A stretch of 64,000 nt of DNA from Neoceratodus forsteri. Its lineage: Eukaryota; Chordata; Ceratodontiformes; Ceratodontidae. The stretch spans positions 474,361,001 to 474,425,000 of the forward strand of contig CM028130.1 of the NCBI GenBank assembly GCA_016271365.2, read 5' to 3'. Below the pieces are notes generated by a model that was not told the origin of the DNA, did no database searches, and saw nothing but the letters and a program-made list of their open reading frames with translations. This document shows, one piece after another, positions 1 to 11,040 of this stretch (its first letter is position 1; every line of letters starts with the position of its first letter). The translations under genes were made by a program, and so were the position numbers.

Positions 1-246
1 CTCTACAGGGAAATCCATGGCCTGGGTATCCTGTGTTAAATTAGTAGCCCTGAGCCTTGCCTGCCTACTAAGGGATATGGTAAGGGCCATCCATCTGGCA
101 GCATTGTCGCTGGCATCTGCTGCCATCTGAAATTGGTACTTGGCTGCTTCTAGTCCGAACCTGCCTGTTTCAGCCAACTCATCAGAGAAGGGTGAAGGAG
201 CCTTCTCTGCCATGGCCAACACAGGCTGCCACAGTGATTTTTATGT
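1..246 (-). pseudogene. DIRS A0 gag, C-terminal fragment (window edge)
   Basis: Read on the minus strand, this stretch matches part of the gag of DIRS copy A2 (about 42,450-42,690): both contain the region coding for repeated A/V-x-D-x-x-x-V/A-S-R and a following A-W-L-R type segment. The match stops abruptly near 246 and resumes near 3,150, so the gene is split by an insertion. The downstream part of the element lies outside the window. The role, from the family, is a putative structural (gag-like) protein of a tyrosine-recombinase retrotransposon. No continuous reading frame survives. Confidence 0.65.
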
Positions 247-969
247 TTTCTTGCACGCATGTGCAAGAAACACAGTGCCATCATCCGGGTTTTCGGAGGT
301 GTGGCAGCCCTCTTCCAATTCAGGCAGTGTGTTTGCAGGCGCGGCCGCAGTTCTCCAATGCCTGCTCAAGCTGTCTATGACAGCAGACAAAATACAGTGG
401 CATACAGTTGAAAGGGAGAGCTACGCTTCAGTAAGCAGTGATAAGATATCGCCTGCTCATGCACGCTCCCCCTACACACACACACACACACACACACGCA
501 TACGCCTGCATGCTCGCCCCCCCACACACTGTGTAGCCGACAGGGGTGCCCATATCCCCGTCGGCTGTACTGCACCCCCAAAAACAGAGTTCTATATACC
601 CACGCTGGGTGCCCACCCAAGTGTGGCTACACATCAATATAGCTGACCAGAATTGCAATCCCCCATAGACCCACTAGTCCCCCAAGTACAGGGTGCCACA
701 CGGGGCCACAAAACGTGCTTGTACTACTCGCAATGGAGTGCCAATCCCCCGAAAGCTCCATCCCCAGCGTCCTTGTACCCACACAAGGCCCACCCAGTGT
801 GCAATATTCAACGCGTCATCATTTAAAAAAAAAACCGGAAACTCAAAAATGGCCCGGTATCTCAGCCCCACCGCCCCCACGCTCATCACACCTCACTACG
901 CCTCCGATCCGTCGACAATCAGTGACGAGAACAAATCTCACCTCTTCAAAGCCGACACGAACTGAGAAA
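247..969. other. Left part of insertion in A0 gag; no gene seen
   Basis: This is foreign DNA inside gag. It opens with a short dyad (10-bp stems, 4-bp loop) at 247-270 and carries a (CA)n microsatellite at about 475-497. The rest is a C-rich stretch and then an A/T stretch. I found no protein similarity. The open frames here (for example 140-646 plus) run across the insertion boundary and contain the CA tract read as Thr-His, so they are not real genes. Confidence 0.5.
475..497. repeat. (CA)n microsatellite
   Basis: An uninterrupted run of CA dinucleotides, read directly from the sequence. Confidence 0.9.
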
Positions 970-2680
970 TCACGATAAGCATATAATGGATGATAGGGTT
1001 TTCAACTTTGCCATATCTCAGGCATTTCATTTTAGAATTTTGCACAAATTTTTAACATGGGTTTGTGGACCCCTTCTCATGAATAATCTCACTGTCATGG
1101 CAGTTAATCGGCCTGGTGAATTGATTAGCATCACTCACATAAAATCACCTTTAGGACGAGTAATGAAAAGAAACATGCCACTGTTCAAAAGGTGGGCTCT
1201 CAAAAGCTATGTGAAAATATGGTGGAAAATTCCTAAAAACAACTGTTTCACAAGACTCGTTGTGCAGTTCCACAACGCTAAATGCAGAATTCAAGATATT
1301 CTATTTTCCTCCAGATTTTCAACATTGCCATTTTACACTACCTCATGGGCAGTACACCTATCATCTTTCACATGTTGCCCCAAAAGCGTGTTTCTGCCCA
1401 AGTGGCGCACAATGGCACAGTCAGTATCTTGAAAATCAATGTAAGGACACATTAAAAAATCACAGTGACACTGTTAATGATAGAGAGGCTTAAAATGGCT
1501 ATGTTGAAAATTTGGTGAAAAATTCCTAAAATAGCTGTTTCACGAGTGCGTTGCGCGGATTCCTCGTCGCTCATAAGTTTACGAATTTTCAATATTTTCA
1601 CTCCAGATTTTCAACATTGCCATTTTATTACGCTTCCATTATGAGCAGTGCAGCTGTCATTTTCACATCTTGCCCAAAACGTGTTTCCGCCCATGTAGCG
1701 CCGCGATGGCGCAGATCGATTAATGCAAAAATCAATGTATGGGACATAATAAAGAAACCACAGTGAAACTGTTCATGAGCAGAGGTCTTAAAATGGCTAT
1801 GTTGAAAATTTGGAGGAAACATTTCTAAAATGACTGTTTTACAAGCGTGCGTTGCGCAGTTCCTACGCACGCTCGTAAGTTTGCAAATTTTCTATATTTT
1901 CACTCCAGATTTTCCACATTGCCATTTTATTACACTTCCTTATGAACAGTACAGCTGCCATTTTCACATGTAGCGCACAATGGTGCAGTCTTGTGCGAAG
2001 CAATGTTTGGGACAGATTAAGAAAATCACAGTTACACTGTTCATGAGCAGAGGTCTTAAATGGCTATGTTGAAAATTTGGTGACAAAAGTCCATAAAATG
2101 ACTGTGTTACAGTGAGCATTACGTAGTTTCCACACACCATCGTAAGTTCATGACTTTGTAATATTTTCAGTCCAGATTTTCACCAGTGGCATTTTCCACA
2201 CTTCCTTATGAACAGTACAGCTGTCATTTTCACAACATGGCTGAAATGTGTTTTCACACTTTCAGCTCAGAGATCGTGGTCACTGTGGGAAATCATTGTT
2301 CGGGACAGATAAAGAAAATCACGAGTGACACTGTTCATGATCGGAGGTCCAAAATGCCTGTATTGACAATCTGCTGTAAAAATCCCAAAACTAATTACAT
2401 TAGGATGCGTTGCACAGTTTCTATCTGCCTTCGTGACTTCACCAGTTTTTTATATTTTTACTGCAGATTTGCAACATTGCCATTTTTACACCTCCCCATG
2501 AACAGCATAGCTGTCATTTTTCACATCCTGTTACAGTAATGTGTTTTTGCACCTGTGGTGCTAAATGCCGTAGTTGCTGTGCATAAGCAGCTTTCGGCTA
2601 ACAAACTGATATTACCACTGTTCATGAGGTGGGGGTCACAAAAAAACCATGTTCAAAATTTGGAGTGAAAATACCAACGA
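970..2680. repeat. Tandem array, ~290-bp monomer, about six copies
   Basis: The landmark 'atggctatgttgaaaattt' and close variants recur near 1,199, 1,494, 1,792, 2,058, 2,353 and 2,643, giving spacings of 295, 298, 266, 295 and 290 bp. Each monomer also carries, in the same order, a 'ccagattttcaacattgcca' box, a 'cagtgcagctgtcattttc' type box and a 'gtgacactgttcatga' type box. The monomers have diverged and none encodes a conserved protein. This is satellite-like DNA inside the insertion that splits DIRS A0 gag. Confidence 0.85.
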
Positions 2681-2689
2681 ATGCCTGAG

Positions 2690-3060
2690 GTGTTAGGGTT
2701 TCCAACCATAACACCCCACCCTGTAGAGAATGACAGGCATCAGGGGTGCGACTTGGGATTCTTGCCTGTAATGCTCATACCATTCCACACCCTTAAGCCA
2801 GTGAGAGGCATCGAGGTATGCCTTGGACTCTTTGGCCCCAAAGTTCACCCCATTCTCTCTACAGCACCCATCTCACTGTATTTTCTGATGAAATGAGGTG
2901 CGGCTTAAGACCAAAGACCCCAAGGCACACCGTGACACTTGTCAGTGTCTGCAGGGTAGGGTGTGGTGAAATGGCGTGGCGCTATGCCTGACGACCCAAA
3001 GGCACACCCCAATGCCTGTCACTCTATGCAGGGTGGTGGTGGGGTTGGCTTCAGTTCAAT
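2690..3060. repeat. Foldback element FB1 (large imperfect inverted repeat)
   Basis: The left part (accccaccctgtagagaatg, then a 'caggcatcaggggtgcg' type box) reappears inverted on the right (near 3,000-3,055) around a centre near 2,870. The same boxes occur in the foldback at 60,973-61,341, so these are two members of one family. There is no coding capacity. It could be a non-autonomous DNA transposon. I could not fix exact ends or a TSD. Confidence 0.6.
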
Positions 3061-3149
3061 ACTTCACTGCCATTTCTGTTATGCAGCTCTGTAACTTCTA
3101 CACTACCAATGCCAATGCCAGCAAGCAAACATTCGGCATTGACAAATGC

Positions 3150-4259
3150 TTGTTTGGTATTGTGCTGAGTAAGCTTGATAGTTAGTCTGTCTCACTCCCA
3201 ATGAAGCGGCTAAATAACTTTTCTTTGCAATGCTGTCTATTTTGCGAGAGTCCTTCTCAGGTGGGTGAGAAGCTAAAGGAACCCTTGCCTTCTCACAAGC
3301 TGCTTGCTGGACTATCCCCTGATGATCACGGAGAAAGAAGAGGAATTCAGCCCCTTGTCTGTCCAGTTGGTACTTTTTATCCACCTTCTTGTCCAGAGGT
3401 GGAATATAATTTGGAGTCTGCAGGGTCTTAAACAAGTCTTTTTTTTTAAAAACTTCATAGGGAGTAGAATTTTCTTTGTGGGTATTAACCCCATCATCTC
3501 CATATATTTGGCCTCTTCTTCATCTTCTAAGACCTCTGTGGTAGCCAGATCAAAGGCATCCACTATTTTAATTACAAAGGAAAAATGAGAGGGGAAACAT
3601 CCTCTGGTCTGGGCTGCTGCTCCTGCTCGGTGAGATCTCTGGTTCAATAGGCTCACCTTCATCCATTTCAGGTAAATCATATTCTTCAAACTCCATCGTA
3701 TCCTGAGATGGGTTTGGGGTTCAGAGGAGGGACCAACCGGGATTTGAACCGGTACTGGGAGTGTAGGAGTAGGTATGAAACACTGCAGAGCCTATATGAC
3801 CTTCAAGGCCTGGGTAATCTCCTCTGATGATGGCAGGCTGTGAGGTACAGATGAAATCCCTTTTCGTTCATCAGCCAGAGGATCAACATGCTTTGTCATC
3901 TTGTTTTTTTTAGTGGGAACCGGAGAGTCAGCCAAATCACCCACCCTTTTTCCAGTAGCTGTTTCACCCTTGGCAGGGGTGCTTAAAGAAGAGACAGCAG
4001 TTTCTCCCGCAGGCTTAGAGGGTATGGGTTGGTCAGAACCCATAATACCCTTCTCCAATCTTTTTTGGAGTCTTTCAAGTCTCTTTTCTGCTGTTTTATG
4101 TGGGAATGATTTGCAGATATCACAACCTGCTGAAAAATGGTCATTCCCCAGGCAGCCCACACATAAATCGTGCGTGTCTGCCTTTGCAAAATCATCCCCA
4201 CACTTAAGGCAGTTTTTAAACCCTGGGGGTCCAGTCTTTTTCTTATTTTTTTCTGCCAT
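3150..4259 (-). pseudogene. DIRS A0 gag-like protein, N-terminal part (frameshifted)
   Basis: Starts at the ATG complementary to 4,257-4,259. The first frame (155 codons, to 3,792) has an N-terminal finger: a CxxC pair near residues 18-21, then D-x-H, CxxCLG near 34-39, and a further CxxC near 47-50. A Lys/Glu-rich stretch and a Ser/Pro/Thr-rich linker follow. The same finger opens gag in A1 (31,270) and A2 (43,760). Downstream frames (3,689-3,312 and 3,435-3,103) carry the acidic middle region and the conserved K-D-S-R-K-I-D segment, so at least two frame changes break the gene. It is probably the nucleocapsid-like protein of the element; the function is inferred from position only. Confidence 0.75.
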
Positions 4260-4720
4260 CGTGAGCCGATGAAGAAAAGAACTGCAATAAAGATTTCTAT
4301 ATATATATATATATATAGCTACATATATAATTTATTTATTTATTTTTTTTTGCGGTCGGTTCAGGAACTAATTAAAGTTCCGATAATGAACGGAACGAAA
4401 AATCAGAACCAGTTAGCAGTTCACAGAAACTGGAATAGCGGTTCCACATAAACTGGATTAAGCGGTTTCAAATATAACAAATATTACCATTTAATAAACT
4501 AAAATAGTTAAAACTAAATAGCGGAATTAGTGAGTAAAGCTCCGGAAAGGGTAATAAGACCCGGTTCCCCAACGGTTATACCGAACCATGAGGAACCGAG
4601 AAAATAAACTAAAACAATGCTAAATAATGCTAACTAAACTAACTTTCAGGTAATAAACAGAAAATAAAGGCAGCAGTAAGAATAATAATATAAGAAACTA
4701 CCTATATTCAGTGAAGAACC
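4260..4720. promoter_or_regulatory. DIRS A0 5' leader, rich in AACNG / CNGTT motifs
   Basis: Non-coding DNA between gag and the terminal repeat, with a (TA)n run at about 4,299-4,319. From about 4,345 it has many short AACCG, AACGG and AACTG words on both strands, including 'aacggtta' and 'accagttag'. The equivalent leaders of A1 and A2 show the same enrichment. Promoter function is inference. Confidence 0.4.
4299..4319. repeat. (TA)n microsatellite
   Basis: A run of TA dinucleotides, read directly. Confidence 0.9.
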
Positions 4721-4733
4721 ACAAGGAACGACT

Positions 4734-5142
4734 TTTCAATTTTTAAACAACAGAATTCTAGTGTTAATACAAGGTCAACAGATATTTTTTCTCTTTGCAT
4801 CTCAAGAATGCGTACTTCATTAGGACAAAAGGCATTGTCTTATATGTTGCCTACTTTTTTTTAATACAATTCAGTCTGTTTTTGATTGTGTGAATCTTTC
4901 CTTGTGCTCTTTTAGGCATAGGCTGAAAGAGTATTTAATTACTGAATGCAAGTGTAAATGTTTTGAATGATGTGATATATTTATAAGCATTGTTTTGTGT
5001 ATATTTCTTTTTTTTATCTGCTTTTAAGATGTATGCTTTTTTGTTTTTCTTATATTGTATTCTTTGTTATTTCTACACTGATTGCCCATGAAAACGGGTC
5101 ATTTTTGGCCTCTGGTCCTATCAGTATAAATAAATAAAACAA
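4734..5142 (+). mobile_element. 5'-truncated LINE 3' tail with TSD, inserted in DIRS A0
   Basis: The 13-base word 'acaaggaacgact' occurs at 4,721-4,733 and again at 5,143-5,155, directly flanking this segment. The segment ends in an A-rich tail with ATAAA-type repeats, typical of target-primed LINE insertion on the plus strand. No coding sequence survives, so the clade is not assignable here. Removing it restores a continuous DIRS leader. Confidence 0.75.
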
Positions 5143-5155
5143 ACAAGGAACGACT

Positions 5156-5850
5156 GATATGGAAAGTCTTCTGGGCATCTTAAATTGTCAGGCGGAGAAA
5201 GAAATCTGATACATTGATGGAATGTTGCAACTGATAAGGGCAGCAGTTTGAATGTGTGTCATGAGCCAGTTATAGTTCTATCATTTGCATACAGTTCCAT
5301 TTTCTCTGGGCCACACTGCTTAGGAGGCTGACTGCAGAGAGTTAGGAATATAGAAGAATACCTGGGGTTAAAAATAAAAACTACTTAAATTTTTTGAAGG
5401 AAATAACAAGTCAGGAATGACTGTGAGGGAAAGGAAACTCCAGGGCATCTTGACCTGCAGGTGGAGAGAAAAAATCTGAGGAGTTAGAACATAGGCAGTT
5501 AACTGGGCAGCTTTTGAAAAATGGCACCTGGCAAGTGTTCCATCTTTTACTTATAGTTCCATTCTCTCCGGGGCAGTGTTGTCTTAAAGGGACACTGCAG
5601 AAATAATAATATTAATGGATTCCTGGGGTAAGAAGGAGAGCTTTCCAGGCGACTGCTTTAGGCAAGTGGAGTAAAGAATCTGACAGTTTCAGGATGTATT
5701 CTAGGGGCAGTGGTTTGAAAACTGAGCTCAAGCCTAGCATTCCATCATTAGCATAGGTTCTGTTAACAATTTCAGCTCCAGGGCAGTCTTCTGAGCCAAT
5801 ACTGCATATGTCAGAATACAGTAAGATTTCCTGGGGTTTGAAAGGAGAAA
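5156..5850. repeat. Three tandem diverged DIRS terminal repeats
   Basis: Three successive units run from a 'cttgacctgcaggtggagag' type box through a 'gttccat' box and end in variants of 'attcctggggtaagaag' (near 5,359-5,372, 5,620-5,636 and 5,820-5,845). The same order is seen in the right ITR of A1 (32,440-32,597 plus 36,631-36,675). All three point the same way. The first is the expected right ITR of A0; the other two look like remnants of further insertions or of ITR duplication. Confidence 0.7.
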
Positions 5851-8195
5851 AACAATACAACAACAACAACCATTCCACATTGTAACCCCATACAGTATTT
5901 CCCAACTCCTGCCTGCGGGTGTACCTGACTTTTCCCCAAATGGCCATGGCCAACAGTTATCAAGTTGCAGTGGGTACCACACTGGGGTTGCTATAGATGT
6001 AGCAGTCTAGTGGCTCAAGCTGGGTACTTGCGTTGGGGCCCAAAACTTAAACACAACAACCTTTAACTTGGGTGCCTAGGGCGCTTGGAAGCTTTGCAGT
6101 CCAGCCCAGGACTTACCCCAGATCCTATCTAGCTAACAAATAAAGATTCCTGAAAGCCACAGCTCAGGGTACTTACAGTTTGTGGGGGTTTCACAGTCTG
6201 GATTTGAAGTTATACAGTACGTGGAGATCTCTGTAGCGTGCTCCTTAGTAACAGCAGAGCTGACTGGAGAAAGTTAAAGAATGCTGGTCTTCACCTGCCT
6301 GGCCTTGCCAAGTTCACCTCAGAGGCCTTTGGGGACAGTTTTCAGCAGGTAGGCCTCTCGCCATCTCCCTCACCGGTCATCATCTGCTTCGGTCTTGGGA
6401 CAGGGCAGGCGTAGTCTCCTAGACCCCTCTATTGCACACCCTTTCTGAACACACAGTGCAGCTTGGCTTTGGCTCTGTCTCTGACCCCAGCACACTCTCT
6501 TCTTTCTTTATGCAATGCAGTGACTGGGCTTTGGCACAGTCTCTAGCCCCAGCCCGCTCACCCCTGCTTCTTCAAGCACAACCTTGACTAGCTCTGGCAC
6601 TGTCTTTAGCCTCAGCACAGCCAGTCTCTCTGTTGGTAGGAACTGGTACTCTCAAAGTACCCCGCATAGGGAAACACATTGCTCAGTTTGTAGTCACAGC
6701 TGCAGCACTTTACACTTCAAAATGCTACTCAGTCATTTCTCTCCCTGCAACTTCAGGCTCTTTCACTTGCTCAGTTGCATAGCTTCAAAGTCAGCAGGAT
6801 CACAAATGCCTTCTCCTTGCTGCAGCTATTTTTTTAGGTGATCTGCCTATTTGTGGAAGGCAGGTGTCTGAACAGGCTGAGTCACAATTGCAGAAAATGG
6901 GCTGGACAGCCCATTGCAGTCCCCCCAGCACTTCAAATCTGGCTGATCTCTCATTTTGGTGGGCTGGCAGTGCTACTGATGCTCTTTCCACAGCCCTCTG
7001 CTGACTGGCTGTCAGTTCTGGGCAAATTCAGTACCCTTTGGCTCTTTCCAGCAGCCCTTTGCTGCAAAGTCTTTATAGGGACTGCCATCCTTATTTACAT
7101 TTTCCTCCAACATTGCAGTCCTGTTTATTTCTTTAATTTTCCACTTCTAAGTGCAAGGCCCATTTCCACAAGCCGGAGGCTTTCTGATGTTGATCACTGG
7201 CTCTGCTGCCTACCCTTTAGCAGGGATGTTATTAAATTATGGTCATAGTCAAAACACATTAACAGACAGCGGTCCTTTAATTTTTAACTGGGTTGTGTGC
7301 ATGTGCATTAGGCATGGCGTCACCATGTTTATTTACATTTTTGTGGTCTGGGGCTTTGGCAGCTCCCTGGACCAAAAGAAAGTTCGACTAGGCACCCGGA
7401 GGTGTGAAATAGCAATTGTACCTCTGCTCCTCCCTGGACATCGGCCACGGTCACAATAAACAGGTGGCTGCAGCCACAGAGCATAACGGGGCCAGCAGGC
7501 CCAAATCCCACCAAGGCCACCCACAGGACCACCAGTAGGGGAATGTTGGGGCTGGAGCCCACACAGGTCAGTCCATTTGGGGGGCTTACACTTAGTAACC
7601 ACAGTAAGGGATTATGGGGGAGATGATGCAGTAAGGACTCTCCTCAGTGGACTGGTGGGCTTAAGGAACCAATGAGACAGCAGGACATGGCAGAAGGACT
7701 AAGGGACAGCTCTGTTTGTCCAATGAGACACTGAATGGAGGGAAAGACATTGCTGGGCTGAAAGGGACTGAGAGGTGTTTAGACCTGCTGCTGGTGAGAC
7801 ACAGTGAGAGGCCTAGCCAGGCCAAAAATCCTGCAAGCTCTCCCCAGGGTTCATTCTGAACATCCTTTGTGAACATTTCCCTGTGTTTGCATTGATTAGG
7901 GACTGTTCCAGATAAGCCTTTATGTGAAGAAAATTCCTGAGAGTGTGAGCCGGTGGGTCACTGCTGTATACCAAAGCTTCTGAGCTGTCCCGAGTTGAGA
8001 GAGAGAGAGAGACCTGCATCCTTCCCAGACTACTTGGGAGCCAGGAAAGGGGCCTGTTAGCCCTTATCCAGTGGGGTGAATCGGGGAACAGGGAGTCAAG
8101 GGGCATGTGTCTGAGTGCGGGTGTACTCTTGATCCACTGGGGAGTCAGATCATGGGGTCGCTCCTAGGGTCTGGGGTCCTTGGGAACTGGGAAGA
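5851..8195. other. Unrecognised stretch between DIRS A0 and A1
   Basis: I see no convincing gene in these 2.3 kb. A weak ~70-bp tandem repeat lies at about 6,458-6,640, with repeated 'ggctttggc' and 'ctgtctctgaccccagc' type boxes. The longest open frames (136 and 102 codons, plus) show no recognisable motif. A 'cacaataaacagg' polyadenylation-like word near 7,452 could belong to an LTR or an old retroelement, but I cannot show paired repeats. Confidence 0.4.
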
Positions 8196-8640
8196 AAAAA
8201 TGACTTATCAAAGTAATCTTGTTTCTTCCAGGGGATACTCCAATATTCATAACTCTATGCAGTATGCCTTTAAGTCAGATCTGCCCAGAGATGGAACATT
8301 ATGCTAATGATGGAACACCATTGGCACATGCCATTTTTCAAATGCTGCTCCTATCAACTGCCTACATTCTAATTTCTCAGATTTCATGGACACCTGACAA
8401 GACAGGCCACACAAGGAAAATACCTAAATTACAATTATAATAATAAGCAATACCCAAAAGGCCTCCAACAGGAGGGAATAACCACAAAAAACACCCTGAA
8501 TGTCAGAATCACCTGAAGAGGGTAAAAATCAATTTAAACACAGTTTCAAAAGACAGATATGCCAGAGTGGGGTACTCCTACCCCTGGTTATACAGCATGG
8601 AGTGCAGAGGCCACTGGTTCTAGAAGGGGAGGCAGGGTGG
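8196..8640. repeat. DIRS A1 left inverted terminal repeat
   Basis: Complementary to 32,440-32,597 joined to 36,631-36,675: boxes such as 'taagtcagatctgccc', 'gctaatgatggaacaccatt' and 'caactgcctacattc' occur here and inverted on the right. It is the 3' end of the minus-strand element. Confidence 0.8.
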
Positions 8641-8745
8641 GAGAGCTATGAATATTGGAGTATCCCCTGGAAGAAACAAGATTATTATGGTATGTAATTT
8701 GTTCTTCTTACCCCAGGAATACTCCAATATTCCTAACTCTATGTA
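8641..8745. repeat. DIRS A1 internal complementary region (ICR)
   Basis: The first half repeats, inverted, the outermost left end (shared 'tatgaatattggagtatccc' and 'ctggaagaaacaagatta'). The second half repeats, inverted, the outermost right end (shared 'cttaccccaggaatactcca'). In DIRS elements this region is thought to template completion of a circular intermediate. Confidence 0.85.
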
Positions 8746-8769
8746 GACTAAGAAGCAGTACCTTTGGAG

Positions 8770-10050
8770 GTGGGCACAGAACCTACTTTGGAAAGAGACT
8801 CTGCAGGACATCTATGCCAAGCAGGCATCACCTCTAGCCTGGGTGTCCAGGCTATAGTGCTTTGTGAAGGTGACTGTTCTCCAGGTAGTTGCTTTACAGA
8901 TGTCCACCAATGGACATCCATGGCAGCTGCTATAGTAGCAGCTGTACCCCTTGCTGGGGGCTCTTTTCCAGCTTTTGAGTAACAAAACTAAATGCACTGA
9001 ACTATCCAGTGAGAAATGGACCTCTTAGAGGCTGGACTTCGTTTTCCCACATCCCCATAAGTCAGGAACAGCTGTTGACTGTCATGTCTATGGGCCTTAG
9101 TGACAGTCATATAGTAGCTAAGAGCTCTCTTGACATCAAGACTGTGTAGTCTTATATTCACCAGAGCTGGAATGCTTAGTGAAGAAAACAGGTAGGGTAA
9201 TGGACTGTTCAAATGGAAATCAGAGACCACTTTAGGGAGAAATGTCCTGTTTGTTTGCAGGACCACTTTGTCCTTGTGGAAGGAAATGTAGTCCTGTTCA
9301 ATGCAGAGAGCCTGGAGCCCACTGATCCTTCTGGCCATAATTATTGCCACTAGAAAAACTGTTTTTCATGTGACATACTGTACTTCAAAGGAGCTGAAGA
9401 CATGGGCTCAAAGGGGGAACCCATGAGGTTGGCTATACACACATTTAGGTCCCAGGCTGGCACCGGTTGCCTGTGAGGGGGGGTGGTGCAAGTGAGCTAG
9501 ACCTTTAAAGAACCTGTTGAAAATAGGGTTGATGCCATAGAGGCATTCTTTCCAGCTGAGGTGTAAGCAGATACTGAGGCTAGATGGACCTTTAAAGTAG
9601 TGGGTTGCAGGCCCAGTGAGTGCAAATGTGTAAGGTAATCAAGAACAGCTGGAACCCCTGCCCGTGCTGGCACAACATCCTTGGTGGAGCACCTAATGGA
9701 GAACATTTTCCATTTTGAGGCATAGTTTTTCTTAGTGGAGGGCTTCCTGAAACTTCTTAAAATATCCAGAACACTTTCCGAGAGATGCCAGTCTGCATAC
9801 TCTAGGTCCTCAAGTGCCATGCCTTGAGCCTGAGGGATCTGAGGTACGAGTACAGGATCCTCTCTTCACTGGAGGTTAACAGGTTGTGCCTCTGAGGAAG
9901 GTGTATTTGTTTGGCCACAGACATGGAGAGCAGCAGAGAGTACCATGGCTGTCTGGCCCAGTCGGGTGCTATCAAGATCAACGATGCTGGCTGGGACCTG
10001 AGCTTGAGCAGTAGTCTGTACACCAAAGTAGTTTTGCTCAGATAGTGTTT
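8770..10050 (-). pseudogene. DIRS A1 tyrosine recombinase (broken)
   Basis: The integrase of the element, read on minus. The N-terminal core-binding domain is open from 9,820 to 9,497, with the conserved E-D/E-L-E-Y/F-A-D start and L-x-P-x-T-L-K-V-H-L-A segment. Box I (A-R-R-I-S-x-L-Q-A-L) sits near 9,330 and a long helical middle runs to 8,988. The C-terminal K-H-Y catalytic tyrosine motif survives at 8,854-8,862. The H-S-T-R-G box seen in A2 and A3 reads as P-P-A-R-G here if the frame is followed, so the box II histidine appears lost. Several frameshifts separate the blocks. Confidence 0.75.
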
Positions 10051-10054
10051 TTGT

Positions 10055-10455
10055 TGATCCTACCACTATCTGTCAGATAGTGCTAGTATCCTGACTTGGA
10101 TCCTACCAGATATCCTGCCAAAGATGGATGCAGGATCCAGGGTCAGGTAGTGATGGATCCTAATTAGGATCCAGGTATCCTGCTTAGGATTCATGGATCT
10201 TAGAACAGATAGTTAGGATCCGGGGCCAGATAGTGATAGATCCTGGTTAGGATCCAGGTATCCTAGTTAGGATCCATGGATTCTAGGGAAGATAGTTAGG
10301 ATCTGGGGCCAGATAGTGATGGATCCTGGTTAGGATCCAGATATCCTAGCTGGTAGGATCCATGCTCAGATAGCACTACTGTCCTACCACAGCAACTATC
10401 TGGCCAAACTGAAGGTATCTGTTGGTATCCTGATTTCTAGGATACTATCTGGGCA
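10055..10455. repeat. GGATCC/GATAGT-rich minisatellite inside DIRS A1
   Basis: Between the recombinase and RNase H there are 400 bp built from 'ggatccaggtatcct', 'ggatccatgga', 'agatagttaggatc' and 'ccagatagtgatggatcc' boxes, with an ~85-90-bp higher-order unit repeated about three times and inverted short boxes at both ends. Copies A2 and A3 lack it at this position, so it is an insertion or a local expansion. Confidence 0.8.
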
Positions 10456-10458
10456 ACA

Positions 10459-11040
10459 CTACATCAGAGGGAAAGCACAGAGGTGCTTCCCTGACCAATC
10501 CAGAGCCAGAACATCCAGGGGTATTGTTCCCTGAGCTGGGGGTCTGCAACAGTATTGTGGCAGGTGGTGGTTTTCATGGGATGCAAAGAGAGCTATCTCT
10601 GGGGTACCCCACCTTTTGAAAATCACTCCCACCGCCTGTCTGTTCAGGGTCCATTTGTGATGGGCCTGGTTGATCTGACTCAGAGCATCTGCTAGGGGAT
10701 TGTCATTGCCTGGCAGATGAATGGCCTGAAGGGAAACTACTAGGGAGTAGGCTAGGCTCCATATTTTCATAGCTTCTGTGCAGAGAGGGCTTGACTGTGT
10801 CCCTCCCTGTTTGTTTATGTAATACAGTATGGTGGTATTGTCTGTTCCGACCTGTATCACTCTTTCCTGCACTAGTGGTGTGAAGGCCTTGATTGCCAAC
10901 AACACGCCTCAGCTCCAGCAGATTTATATGCTGGAGTGACTCTGCACTGGACTAAATGCCTTGTGTGGTGTGATCCTCAGATGGGCACACCACCCCAGTA
11001 ATGAAGCATCTGTTGTGAGAACCACTGATGAGGACTCTTG
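10459..11040 (-). pseudogene. DIRS A1 RNase H domain
   Basis: A minus-strand open stretch (10,905-10,459) matches the RNase H region of A2 and C: T-D-N-T-T (catalytic Asp), Y-I-N-K-Q-G-G-T, H-L-P-G-N-D-N, and L-A-D-A-L-S (catalytic Asp), followed by the family block W-G-T-P-E-I-x-L-F-A. The N-terminal D-A-S-L-L-G-W catalytic box lies at about 11,000 in another frame. The domain would degrade the RNA of RNA-DNA hybrids during reverse transcription. It continues from the RT upstream. Confidence 0.75.

Noticed and set aside
140..646. 168-codon plus-strand open frame
   Set aside because: It crosses the gag/insertion boundary and includes the CA microsatellite read as Thr-His; no family motif.
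5851..8195. Possible LTR or endogenous retrovirus remnant
   Set aside because: I looked for paired LTRs, a primer-binding site and gag/pol motifs and found none; a single AATAAA-like word is not enough.
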